Of a DNA stretch of 64,000 bases, positions 50,307-59,034 are shown one piece after another; the first letter of the stretch is position 1; each line of letters starts with the position of its first letter. The translations under genes and the position numbers were made by a program. Location of the stretch: positions 571,281 to 635,280 of the forward strand of contig NZ_VILB01000011.1 of NCBI RefSeq assembly GCF_009712035.1, written 5' to 3'. The notes below the pieces were generated by a model, which did not search any database, had not been told where the DNA came from, and was given only the letters and a program-made list of their open reading frames with translations. Origin of the DNA: Anabaena sp. UHCC 0187. GTDB lineage: Bacteria; Cyanobacteriota; Cyanobacteriia; Cyanobacteriales; Nostocaceae.

Positions 50307-51005
50307 ATGAGCCAAACTGCGATAAATCTCGTTGCTATATCTGTTTTCCTGATGACTTTTTCTAGTTTGTTGGGACCATTAATACATCTTTCCCCAACGA
50401 TACCAGCCTTAGCTACGGTGACGTTTTTAGGAATTGCAACTTTGGATAATTTTAGCTTTCAAGGCAAGGGAGGAACGATAGTATTAGACTTTGTGGCGCG
50501 GTTTTCTCCAGAATATAAAGAACGCATTTTACATCATGAAGCAGGTCATTTTCTCGTTGCTTACCTGCTAGGAATTCCGGTGACTGGCTACACTCTCAGC
50601 GCGTGGGAAGCTTGGCAAAAAGGACAACCGGGACAAGGGGGAATAACTTTAGAAGATCAGGAGTTAACCGCACAAATAGAAAAAGGTCAAATGACCGCCC
50701 AAATGTTAGACCGTTATTGTACTATTTGGATGGCGGGAATTGCGGCGGAAAGTTTGGTTTTCAATTCGGCTGAAGGTGGTAATGATGATAAAAGTAAGTT
50801 AACTGAAATTTTGCAAGTTCTCGGTTTTTCGGAAGCAGTTTATCAGCAAAAACAACGGTTTCATCTGCTTCAGTCTAAAAATCTGATTCAGGAAAATTGG
50901 GATAGTTATCAAGCTTTGGTAGCAGCAATGAGAGAAGGGGTTTCTGTTGAGGAGTGTTTGGAAATAATTGTCTCACGCAGAGGCGCAGAGGCACAGAGAG
51001 AATGA
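50307..51005 (+). CDS. M41-like membrane zinc protease domain without AAA ATPase
   Basis: 232 aa. Two hydrophobic N-terminal helices (~7-48), then HHEAGHFLVAYLLG with the HExxH zinc motif of FtsH-type peptidase M41, and WMAGIAAESLVFNSAEGGNDD as in the FtsH protease domain. There is no AAA module. The last ~10 residues (SRRGAEAQRE) come from a dispersed intergenic repeat, so the natural C-terminus has been replaced or extended. Confidence 0.75.
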   Translation: MSQTAINLVAISVFLMTFSSLLGPLIHLSPTIPALATVTFLGIATLDNFSFQGKGGTIVLDFVARFSPEYKERILHHEAGHFLVAYLLGIPVTGYTLSAWEAWQKGQPGQGGITLEDQELTAQIEKGQMTAQMLDRYCTIWMAGIAAESLVFNSAEGGNDDKSKLTEILQVLGFSEAVYQQKQRFHLLQSKNLIQENWDSYQALVAAMREGVSVEECLEIIVSRRGAEAQRE

Positions 51006-51069
51006 GTAGTTATACTCTGGTTTTAATTGTTTTTATCATGCTTTGGTGGCAGCAATTGTTATCCATTAA

Positions 51070-51297
51070 TTAAGCCACATTAATCAATTGTTCTAAAGAT
51101 TTAGCTAAGGGTAAAGGTTTTCCATCTTCTTGATATTCAGCAATTAACATTTCTATTACTTCCTGAGCATTTTTCACAGCTTCTTCATAAGTATCACCAT
51201 GAGTATGATATTTTTGAGTAGGAAATTCAGGTAAATGAACTAAATAACATTTATCTTCACTACTCCATTGAATAATGATAGTATCAGGTAAATTCAT
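51070..51297 (-). CDS. HicB-like antitoxin, no HicA seen
   Basis: 75 aa. HicB fold: IIIQWSSEDKCYLVHLPEFPT, HGDTYEEAVKNAQEVIEM and KPLPLA. No hicA gene is adjacent. It could be an orphan antitoxin. Confidence 0.78.
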   Translation of the reverse strand: MNLPDTIIIQWSSEDKCYLVHLPEFPTQKYHTHGDTYEEAVKNAQEVIEMLIAEYQEDGKPLPLAKSLEQLINVA

Positions 51298-51332
51298 TCT
51301 TTTGACTCCTCCTCTTGTGGCAATGAGAATAA

Positions 51333-52004
51333 TTAATTATCAGTCCTGATAGTCAAACAATCATCTTGCAAATCTGGCGGTATTTTTGCAGGAAACTCAT
51401 CATTAGAATCTATAATGACGCTAAAATGTTGATCTTCATATTTACCCAACTTTTTGATTTCACGCAGCCATTTAGCGAGATTATCGCCCATAAAATCAGG
51501 ATTAGATGTATCGAGAATCAAAAGACGTATTTTACCCTGAGTCATTCTTCGGAGTCTTTTTTCAATTTGTTTAGCTGTAATTGATGATGGTTTAGTACGG
51601 TATGGATTAGCTACATAAAATCTTTCTGCAACTATACTGTAGCGACCTTCTGTAAGGGTATAACCATTATCAATCTTACCAACGAAAATGAAAACTTCAT
51701 GATTATTGGGGCATGATTCAGAATTAACGAGATTTAAAATGTTAGTAGCAATTTTATTGTCTGTAAAATGTTCATGTGTTGTTGATTCATCTAACCATAA
51801 TGTTCCGAGTCCTTCAGGATGTGAGTAAATGAACTCACGTTGATTAGGATTAAACTCTCCTACATTGATTAAAATATACCCTTTGCCAAACTCTTGCTTC
51901 ATCTTATTTATGCGTTCAAATGTACCCATAACAAAACTTTTATCTTCCAGCAACTGATAGCATAATTTATGTAATGCTTGCTGCAACAGTAAAGAGTTAT
52001 CCAT
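51333..52004 (-). CDS. Protein of unknown function
   Basis: 223 aa, soluble, no recognised family. The C-terminal half (KIRLLILDTSNPDF and SVIIDSNDEFP) looks like alternating strands and helices. The ATG at 52004 is listed without a strong ribosome-binding site. It lies between a HicB gene and the alaS promoter region in an accessory stretch. Confidence 0.6.
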   Translation of the reverse strand: MDNSLLLQQALHKLCYQLLEDKSFVMGTFERINKMKQEFGKGYILINVGEFNPNQREFIYSHPEGLGTLWLDESTTHEHFTDNKIATNILNLVNSESCPNNHEVFIFVGKIDNGYTLTEGRYSIVAERFYVANPYRTKPSSITAKQIEKRLRRMTQGKIRLLILDTSNPDFMGDNLAKWLREIKKLGKYEDQHFSVIIDSNDEFPAKIPPDLQDDCLTIRTDN

Positions 52005-52168
52005 AATTATTACACTGTACTCTAGGTAGATGACAATAGTTTATTATAGCAATACCTTCACTAATTTCTAAAAAGCCCATAATAGATAATGATCAGATTG
52101 TGTTTCAAAAACTGCTTTTGCAAATATAGCGGTTTCTGGTTTACCTGACTTATGTTCTGTAAAGAGAA

Positions 52169-52219
52169 TGTAGAGACGTTAACGTGTGGGAAGCTTCTGC
52201 TACATGAAACGTCTCTACA
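52169..52219. repeat. Inverted repeat TGTAGAGACGTT...AAACGTCTCTACA upstream of alaS
   Basis: Twelve-base arms at 52169-52180 and ~52207-52219 enclose a 26-nt loop. The same arms without the loop form the palindrome at 54939-54968 after alaS. Confidence 0.85.
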
Positions 52220-52280
52220 GTTGTAGAATATAAGTCTTTCATCTGTTTTACTCTAATTAAATTTGATTTCTTAAAAACTC

Positions 52281-54923
52281 ATGTCTTCAACTCTTCAGTT
52301 TCTTAGCGGTAACGATATTCGTCAATTATTCCTTGATTTCTACACCCAACGGGGACACCAACCGCTTCCAAGTGCTTCTCTTGTTCCCGAAGATCCAACT
52401 GTGCTGCTGACTATTGCGGGAATGTTACCATTTAAGCCGATATTCCTGGGACAACGGACACCGGAATTTAAACGCGCTACGACTTCGCAAAAGTGTATTC
52501 GTACCAATGATATCGAAAATGTGGGACGCACTCAACGCCATCATACATTTTTTGAGATGTTGGGTAATTTTAGCTTTGGTGATTATTTTAAACCACAGGC
52601 GATCGCTTGGGGTTGGGAATTATCCACTCAAGTCTTTGGTTTCTCCCCCCAGAATCTCGTTGTCAGCGTGTTTGAAGATGATGATGAAGCTTTTACCATC
52701 TGGCGCGATACCATTGGTGTAACGGAAAAACGCATCAAGCGCATGGGTGCAGATGATAATTTCTGGGTTTCTGGTGCTACTGGTCCCTGTGGTCCCTGTT
52801 CGGAAATTTATTATGATTTTCACCCAGAACGGGGTGAAGATAATATTGATTTAGAAGATGATACCCGATTTATCGAGTTTTATAACTTGGTATTTATGCA
52901 ATATAATCGGGATGCTGCTGGTAATTTAACCCCGTTACAAAACAAGAATATTGACACGGGAATGGGTTTGGAAAGAATGGCGCAAATCCTGCAAAAGAAG
53001 CCGAATAATTATGAAACAGATTTGATTTTCCCAATTATTGAAACAGCAGCGAAAATTGCCAAAATTGATTATTACGAAAGTAATGAAAATACAAAAGTTT
53101 CTTTAAAAGTAATTGGTGATCATGTCCGTTCTGTGGTTCACATGATTGCTGATGAAATTCGCGCTTCTAATGTTGGTAGGGGTTATGTTTTACGGCGTTT
53201 AATTCGTCGAGTTGTCAGACATGGCAGATTAATCGGAATTTCTGGGGAATTTATTAACGAAGTTGCAGAAACCGCAATTTCTCTGTCTGAATTAATTTAC
53301 CCCAATTTGCGACAAAGAGCAACTGCTATTAAAGCCGAATTACAAAGAGAAGAAGTTAATTTCTTGAAAACTCTGGATAGAGGAGAAAAGCTATTAGCGG
53401 AAATTATCCAAGAGGTAAAACAAAAAGGATTAAATTCTATTAGTGGTGAAAGTGCTTTTACTCTCTATGATACCTACGGTTTCCCATTAGAATTAACCCA
53501 AGAAGTTGCTGAGGAAAATAATATTACAGTTGATGTTGATGGTTTCAATGCAGAAATGCAAAAACAAGTAGAACGGGCAAAAGCTGCACACGAAACTATT
53601 GATTTAACTGTCCAAGGTTCTTTGGATAAACTTGCAGAACATATTCACTCTACACAATTCATTGGTTATACCCAATTAACAACAACAGCAAAAATAGAAG
53701 TTTTATTAGTTGCTGGTGTTTCTGAAGAAGCAGCAGAAGCAGGAACAGAAGTACAAATTGTTTTAGATAAAACACCTTTTTATGCTGAATCTGGGGGACA
53801 AATTGGCGATAAAGGATATATTAGCGGTGATGGGGTTTTAGTCAGAATTGAAGATGTGAAAAAAGAATCTGATTTCTTTATTCATTTTGGACGCATTGAA
53901 AGAGGAACAATTAGAATTGGTGATGAAATTACCGCACAAATAGATCGGGGTTGTCGTCGTCGCGCTCAAGCTAATCATACAGCAACTCATTTATTGCAAG
54001 CTGCTTTAAAGAAAGTTGTTGATGAAGGAATTTCTCAAGCTGGTTCTTTGGTTTCTTTTGATAGATTGCGCTTTGATTTTAACTGTCCCCGTGCTTTAAC
54101 TGGTGAGGAAGTTCAACAAATTGAAGAACTAGTAAATAGTTGGATTTCCGAAGCTCATCCTGCTACAATGGAAGAGATGCCCATAGCGGAAGCAAAAGCT
54201 AAAGGTGCAGTCGCAATGTTTGGGGAAAAGTACGGTGATGAAGTCCGCGTGATTGATTTCCCTGGTGTTTCCATGGAATTATGTGGGGGAACTCATGTTA
54301 ATAATACGGCGGAAATTGGCGTTTTCAAAATCATTTCTGAAGCGGGAGTTTCTTCAGGTGTGAGAAGAATAGAAGCAGTTTCTGGTGCGGCGGTATTGGA
54401 TTATTTGAATGTTCGTGATATAGTGACGAAGGATTTGTGCGATCGCTTTAAAGTCAAACCCGAAGAAATACCCGACAGAATCACAACTTTACAAACTGAA
54501 CTCCGCAATAACGAAAAAGAAATTCAAAGCCTAAAATCACAAATAGCAATAGTTAAATCTGACAGCTTATTACAGACTGCGGAAATAATCGGAGAACACA
54601 AAATCATTATCGCCCAAATGGCAGATATTGACGCAGAATCTTTAAAAGCTGCTGCGGAAAGATTGCTGCAAAAAATCGGTAATGGTGCAGTAGTTTTAGG
54701 TTCTATTCCTGAAGCCGGGAAGGTGAGTATTGTTGCAGCATTTAGTCCTGAAGTGAATAAGAAAGGTGTCCAAGCTGGTAAATTTGTAGGGAATGTAGCT
54801 AAGATTTGTGGAGGTGGAGGTGGTGGAAAACCCAACCTCGCGCAAGCTGGGGGAAGGGATGCAAGTAAATTACCAGAAGCATTAGAAACTGCGAAAAATG
54901 ATTTGTTAGCAGCGTTGAAATAG
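52281..54923 (+). CDS. alaS: Alanyl-tRNA synthetase
   Basis: 880 aa, full length. Class II catalytic core with HTFFEMLGNFSFGDYFK, editing-domain TATHLLQ, zinc site CGGTHV and the Gly-rich C-terminal GGGGGGKPNLAQAGG. Charges tRNA-Ala and clears mischarged Ser/Gly. It sits between two copies of the GTAGAGACG palindromic repeat. Confidence 0.97.
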   Translation: MSSTLQFLSGNDIRQLFLDFYTQRGHQPLPSASLVPEDPTVLLTIAGMLPFKPIFLGQRTPEFKRATTSQKCIRTNDIENVGRTQRHHTFFEMLGNFSFGDYFKPQAIAWGWELSTQVFGFSPQNLVVSVFEDDDEAFTIWRDTIGVTEKRIKRMGADDNFWVSGATGPCGPCSEIYYDFHPERGEDNIDLEDDTRFIEFYNLVFMQYNRDAAGNLTPLQNKNIDTGMGLERMAQILQKKPNNYETDLIFPIIETAAKIAKIDYYESNENTKVSLKVIGDHVRSVVHMIADEIRASNVGRGYVLRRLIRRVVRHGRLIGISGEFINEVAETAISLSELIYPNLRQRATAIKAELQREEVNFLKTLDRGEKLLAEIIQEVKQKGLNSISGESAFTLYDTYGFPLELTQEVAEENNITVDVDGFNAEMQKQVERAKAAHETIDLTVQGSLDKLAEHIHSTQFIGYTQLTTTAKIEVLLVAGVSEEAAEAGTEVQIVLDKTPFYAESGGQIGDKGYISGDGVLVRIEDVKKESDFFIHFGRIERGTIRIGDEITAQIDRGCRRRAQANHTATHLLQAALKKVVDEGISQAGSLVSFDRLRFDFNCPRALTGEEVQQIEELVNSWISEAHPATMEEMPIAEAKAKGAVAMFGEKYGDEVRVIDFPGVSMELCGGTHVNNTAEIGVFKIISEAGVSSGVRRIEAVSGAAVLDYLNVRDIVTKDLCDRFKVKPEEIPDRITTLQTELRNNEKEIQSLKSQIAIVKSDSLLQTAEIIGEHKIIIAQMADIDAESLKAAAERLLQKIGNGAVVLGSIPEAGKVSIVAAFSPEVNKKGVQAGKFVGNVAKICGGGGGGKPNLAQAGGRDASKLPEALETAKNDLLAALK

Positions 54924-54938
54924 GAGTTTGAAGAATGA

Positions 54939-54968
54939 TGTAGAGACGTTTCATGAAACGTCTCTACA
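54939..54968. repeat. 30-bp perfect palindrome after alaS
   Basis: TGTAGAGACGTTTCA at 54939-54953 is followed by its exact reverse complement to 54968. It lies 15 bp past the alaS stop and could act as a terminator hairpin, although no T-run follows. Related to the repeat at 52169-52219. Confidence 0.9.
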
Positions 54969-55009
54969 ATGTAATATCAATTACATATAATGATCTGAGA
55001 GAAACAAAC

Positions 55010-56239
55010 ATGAACGAAAAAAATAAAGGAAACCAAGATGAATTTGATATTTTTATTGCTAATTCTATCTTTCCTGAAGCAGCTTCTATATTTTCCACAC
55101 ATATCAAAACAATTAAGTCAATAAAAAATACTGCAATAATTGTAATGGATGCAAACGCATTGCTTGTACCTTACAACGTGGGAAAAGACAGTGTGAGTCA
55201 GATAAGGACAACCTATGAAAAGCTGGTTAAAACAGGACAATTAATCATTCCTGGACAAGTCGCTCGTGAGTTTGCAAATAATAGAACAAATAAAATATTA
55301 ACATTATTTCAACAATTGACACGAAAGCAAAATAGTATAACTAACTTACAAAAAGGTAAATATCCACTTTTAGAATCATTGCCTGAGTATAAAGAAGCTA
55401 TTCGACTTGAAGAAGAAATTGATCGTCTTATAAAGGAATATAGAAAGACAATAAGTAGCGTTTTAGATCATATACGTTCATGGACATGGGATGATCCTGT
55501 AAGCCGTTTATATGCAGATTTATTTACAGAGGAAATAGTTTTTGATCTTTCAATAGATCAAGACAATATGAAAAAAGAATTGAAAAGACGGCAGATACAT
55601 AAAATTCCACCTGGATATAAGGATGCGTCGAAAGATGATTCAGGGATCGGCGATCTACTAATTTGGTTTACAATTTTAGAGATAGGTAGATCAAAAAGTA
55701 AAGATGTTATTTTCGTCTCAGGAGATGAGAAGCCAGATTGGTGGGATAGAACGGAAAATCAACCTATATATCCACGATATGAACTAATTGATGAGTTTAG
55801 ACGTGAATCTGGAGGATATTCTTTTCACATTATTCATTTCTCTCAATTTTTAGATTTATATGGTGCTAGTGAAAGTGCTGTAGAAGAAGTTCGTGAGGAG
55901 GAAAGTAGATTAAGTACAGAATTTAGTTTAATCGGTGAGTTTATTCATAAATGGCAGATCCTTGAACAAACTCTGCTTTCAAAATATCGTTTAATCAAAG
56001 CTAACTCACCAGAGCGATGGATAAATCCTACAGAAGTTGCTCACCAATTATATGGGTCTGGACTGGTAGATAAAAAATTTATAGTTGATTTACAAGATAT
56101 AAAGCATTTGAGAAATGCTTTTGTACATGATAGAAATATTACAATGATTCGTACACAATTGGAAATTAAAAAAGCAATTTCTAAGCTGGATGAACTTATT
56201 ATTATAGCAAGCAACATATCATTTGAGGATGCAGACTAA
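55010..56239 (+). CDS. PIN-domain nuclease with C-terminal HEPN-like domain
   Basis: 409 aa from ATG 55010; an ATG at 54953 is inside the repeat palindrome and rejected. PIN-like residues (DUF4935 type): AIIVMDANALLVPY (D47), GQVAREFANNR (E87), DDSGIGDLLIW (~D210, D215) and FVSGDEKPDWW (~D239). The C-terminal ~110 residues are helical and end with LRNAFVHDR, an R-x4-H HEPN motif near 367-372. Two RNase-type motifs in one chain suggest an RNA-cleaving defence or toxin protein. No antitoxin follows in the same orientation; the ATPase/TOPRIM pair is 0.7 kb downstream. Confidence 0.72.
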   Translation: MNEKNKGNQDEFDIFIANSIFPEAASIFSTHIKTIKSIKNTAIIVMDANALLVPYNVGKDSVSQIRTTYEKLVKTGQLIIPGQVAREFANNRTNKILTLFQQLTRKQNSITNLQKGKYPLLESLPEYKEAIRLEEEIDRLIKEYRKTISSVLDHIRSWTWDDPVSRLYADLFTEEIVFDLSIDQDNMKKELKRRQIHKIPPGYKDASKDDSGIGDLLIWFTILEIGRSKSKDVIFVSGDEKPDWWDRTENQPIYPRYELIDEFRRESGGYSFHIIHFSQFLDLYGASESAVEEVREEESRLSTEFSLIGEFIHKWQILEQTLLSKYRLIKANSPERWINPTEVAHQLYGSGLVDKKFIVDLQDIKHLRNAFVHDRNITMIRTQLEIKKAISKLDELIIIASNISFEDAD

Positions 56240-56247
56240 AACGCCTT

Positions 56248-56442
56248 CTATAAATTCTGCCATGCTGCATCTTCCTCTGGTTTTAACCAATCTTTTGCCA
56301 GCGAAGATTCACTCATAATCGTAATTTCTAGCATCTTTTTTTTTTGTTTAGTTTGTAAAAACTGCACAAAATATAAAACCTCTTGTAACACTGGTTCAGG
56401 TAGCTTTTCTAATTCTTGCGTAATTTGTTCTTTAGTTGTCAT
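56248..56442 (-). CDS. DUF2281-like small antitoxin-type protein
   Basis: 64 aa. ITQELEKLPEPVLQEVLYFVQFL is the typical N-terminal helix pair of DUF2281 proteins, and the end SLAKDWLKPEEDAAWQNL is common in the same group. Such proteins often precede PIN toxins; none follows here. It is convergent with the PIN-HEPN gene with an 8-bp gap. Confidence 0.7.
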   Translation of the reverse strand: MTTKEQITQELEKLPEPVLQEVLYFVQFLQTKQKKKMLEITIMSESSLAKDWLKPEEDAAWQNL

Positions 56443-56514
56443 TGGATTTTCACCATTTTATAACTGTCAATAAATATCATATCAAATTCAGCAGTAATTA
56501 TAAAGTAATTAGAT

Positions 56515-56730
56515 TTATATATTTACTGCAACTTGACCAAATTTTGTCAAAGGTTTGGGTATAGGTTTTCCATCTTCTTTCAATACTTCCAAATACAATT
56601 CTATAGCTTCTTTAATATTTTCCTGTACTTCTGCTAAAGTATCCCCAATGCTGACACAACCAGGTAAGTCTGGAACATAAGCACCCCAGTTTGTCTCACC
56701 ACGTTCATAAATTACTGTGTACTCAATCAT
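56515..56730 (-). CDS. hicB: HicB antitoxin
   Basis: 71 aa from ATG 56730. YTVIYERGETNWGAYVPDLPGC, then GDTLAEVQENIKEAIELYLE and GKPIPKP are standard HicB. The ATG overlaps the stop of a hicA remnant (TAATG), as expected for a former hicAB operon. A start ten codons upstream would read into hicA and is rejected. AGGAGA precedes the ATG. Confidence 0.87.
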   Translation of the reverse strand: MIEYTVIYERGETNWGAYVPDLPGCVSIGDTLAEVQENIKEAIELYLEVLKEDGKPIPKPLTKFGQVAVNI

Positions 56731-56849
56731 TATATTTCTCCTAATTTTGCTTGCTTCCAAATTGATGAAAGTGTACCTACTGGAATGTCATCACTTGGTT
56801 TTCCAGGTACAACTACGATACCTGATTTACTTTCATGGGTATCTGAATG
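56730..56849 (-). pseudogene. hicA: 5'-truncated hicA toxin remnant
   Basis: In frame before hicB there are 39 codons ending in GIVVVPGKPSDDIPVGTL and IWKQAKLG, the C-terminal half of a HicA toxin. A stop (TAA at 56850-56852) lies directly upstream, and no HicA N-terminus with the catalytic GSH motif is found before it. The toxin is dead while hicB is kept. Confidence 0.8.
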
Positions 56850-56900
56850 TTATAATAATTCTACTCTCATTATTTCTCTGTTGTCTTCATCTTAAAAATT

Positions 56901-58040
56901 ATGCTAAAAAGTGTAAAAATAGAGAATTTTCGAGGTTTCAAATCTTTTGAACTTCAACAACTAGGTAGAATTAACTTACTAGTTGGTGAAAATAATAGCG
57001 GAAAAACATCAATATTAGAAGCTATTCAAATTTTATGCTCACGAAATGATCTTGATACACTTACGGAAATTATAACTAACCGGGGTGAAGATTTTTGGGA
57101 TGATGATGGTAAAGGAGAACATCAACTTGATATTAGTCACCTTTTTTATGGTCATGAGATAAAACCTGGTAGTAAACTTTCTATATCAGCTAATAATAAT
57201 CAAGAAAAACTTGATATACTGATAGCAATGCTACGTGCGAATAATACCAGTTTTCGTTATGATGAAACTAAGATTTATGAAGAAAATGTTAGTTCAAATA
57301 ATGAAGATTTTGATAATTTTAAAAAACTTGGTTTTATTATTGAATGGACTCAAAATGAGCTACCACCAGAAAAGTTCTTATTATACATATCACCTGATAG
57401 TGGACTTTCTATTGACTCTATTATGATGTTCCGTCATAGAAAAAGTTTAAGAGCAAGTATAATACCGAAAACACAATTTGTTAAATCATCTTCTTTAAAA
57501 ATAGAGGAAATGATTGATTTATTTGATCAATTAGTATTGACACCTGAAGAGAACATTGTAGCGGAAGCATTAAATAAAATAGACTCAAAAATTAAACGTA
57601 TTGCTCCTATTAGTTCTCAAAAATTGAGGTATTCATCAGATTCACGCGGTGGTTTTCTGGTGCTTCTGGCTGATGGTAAGCGTGTACCTATTGGAAGTAT
57701 GGGAGATGGTATTTGGCGAATTTTAGGACTTGCATTAGCTATAGTATCAGCTAAAGATGGATATTTATTTGTAGATGAAATTGACACTGGACTCCATTTT
57801 ACTGCAATGTCTGATATGTGGAAAATGATTTGGGATACAGCGAAAAAATTAAATGTCCAAGTTTTTGCAACTACACATAATAGTGATTGTTGGAAAAGTT
57901 TAGCCGAAATTGCAGAACAAGAAAATGTAACTGATGATGGAATTAGGATTCATAGAATTGAGAAAGGTAAAGAAAAAAGTATAGTGTTTAATGAAGCACA
58001 AATTGTTATTGCTGTTGAAAGAGAATTAGAGGTACGTTAG
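56901..58040 (+). CDS. OLD-like AAA ATPase (AAA_15/AAA_21), stand-alone
   Basis: 379 aa. SMC/RecF-like ABC ATPase: KIENFRGFKSFEL, Walker A GENNSGKTS (29-37), a long helical/charged insert, signature-like GSMGDGIWRILGLALAI, Walker B GYLFVDEIDTGLH and the H-loop FATTHNSDCW. The TOPRIM part of OLD nucleases is absent and is encoded by the next gene, 2 bp downstream. This split arrangement resembles PARIS and related phage-defence pairs. Defence is an inference. Confidence 0.85.
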   Translation: MLKSVKIENFRGFKSFELQQLGRINLLVGENNSGKTSILEAIQILCSRNDLDTLTEIITNRGEDFWDDDGKGEHQLDISHLFYGHEIKPGSKLSISANNNQEKLDILIAMLRANNTSFRYDETKIYEENVSSNNEDFDNFKKLGFIIEWTQNELPPEKFLLYISPDSGLSIDSIMMFRHRKSLRASIIPKTQFVKSSSLKIEEMIDLFDQLVLTPEENIVAEALNKIDSKIKRIAPISSQKLRYSSDSRGGFLVLLADGKRVPIGSMGDGIWRILGLALAIVSAKDGYLFVDEIDTGLHFTAMSDMWKMIWDTAKKLNVQVFATTHNSDCWKSLAEIAEQENVTDDGIRIHRIEKGKEKSIVFNEAQIVIAVERELEVR

Positions 58041-58042
58041 CA

Positions 58043-58699
58043 ATGGCAAAACATTATCACCCTAAAAGGCTATTAGTTGAAGGTCAAGATGATTTACGAG
58101 TCATACCAGAATTAATTGAAAAAAATGGAATTAATTGGGGAACGAAAAAAGAAGAAGCAATTATATCAATTCAAGAATGTGGAGGTTATGAAAATATTAC
58201 TTATGACCTGATATATACAGAATTACAAACTGGAAGATGTACACATTTAGGTTTAATGGTGGATGCAGATGATAATGCGTCTTTACGTTGGCAAAGTATC
58301 AGAAATGCTTGTTTGCAAATTGAAAGTATTTCTCATCTTCCTGAACAAATACCAGAGACAGGATTAATTATTAATACACAAGATGATAAAAAAATTGGTG
58401 TTTGGATTATGCCAGATAATATCATCGAAGGGATGTTAGAAACATTTTTAGGTTATATGATTCCAGAACAGGGAGAACATCTTTGGCAATATGCACAGGA
58501 AGTAGCAAGAGAAGCAAAAAATAAAGGTGCAACATTCAAAGAATCTTATACTGATAAAGCGGAAATTTACACCTGGTTAGCATGGCAAGATGAACCAGGG
58601 AGACAAATACATCAAGCTATCAAGTATAATATTTTAAATCCGCAAACTCCCAAAGTGCAGGGTTTTATCAATTGGTTTAAGGATTTGTATGATTTGTAA
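58043..58699 (+). CDS. DUF3226 TOPRIM-like nuclease partner
   Basis: 218 aa. TOPRIM acidic residues: Glu in RLLVEGQDD (E13) and the D-x-D pair in LGLMVDADDN (D74, D76). The rest includes IGVWIMPDNIIEGMLE, typical of DUF3226. It starts 2 bp after the ATPase stop, so they are translationally linked and likely form one complex. In OLD-type systems the TOPRIM subunit cuts nucleic acid when released or activated by the ATPase. Confidence 0.85.
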   Translation: MAKHYHPKRLLVEGQDDLRVIPELIEKNGINWGTKKEEAIISIQECGGYENITYDLIYTELQTGRCTHLGLMVDADDNASLRWQSIRNACLQIESISHLPEQIPETGLIINTQDDKKIGVWIMPDNIIEGMLETFLGYMIPEQGEHLWQYAQEVAREAKNKGATFKESYTDKAEIYTWLAWQDEPGRQIHQAIKYNILNPQTPKVQGFINWFKDLYDL

Positions 58700-58773
58700 C
58701 CTCAATCTTCCTCTCCGTGCCTCTGCGCCTCTGCGTGAGATAATAATTCTAAATACCAAAGGAGTCAATAAAA

Positions 58774-59034
58774 ATGAGTCGTATTAATCCTTATACCCTA
58801 CAAATGCAAATCACCCAAATGTTTGCCCAAGGACAATCATTTTTTGCCCTAACCAAAGTTCAAGATTGGTTAAAAGAACATAATCAAAACCCCTTAGATT
58901 TTGAAATTATCTTTCACAAAAAACCTGCACCTCCTGGTTCAAAAGAAGTCATGGTAATAGAAATAGAACTAAAACGCAAAGACGGACAACCTGTAGATCC
59001 TTGGTTACAAGAACAAGCTAATTTACACGCTTAA
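58774..59034 (+). CDS. Conserved small protein, function unknown
   Basis: 86 aa, soluble. Visible features: INPYTLQMQITQMFAQGQSF and DFEIIFHKKPAPPGSKEVMVIEIELKR, suggesting helices then strands. GGAG lies before the ATG. Its stop overlaps the stop of the convergent PLP-enzyme gene by 3-4 bases (59031-59034). Confidence 0.65.
   Translation: MSRINPYTLQMQITQMFAQGQSFFALTKVQDWLKEHNQNPLDFEIIFHKKPAPPGSKEVMVIEIELKRKDGQPVDPWLQEQANLHA

Noticed and set aside
54953-55009. Upstream ATG for the PIN-HEPN gene
   Set aside because: The ATG lies in the palindromic repeat; the ATG at 55010 gives a normal polar N-terminus.
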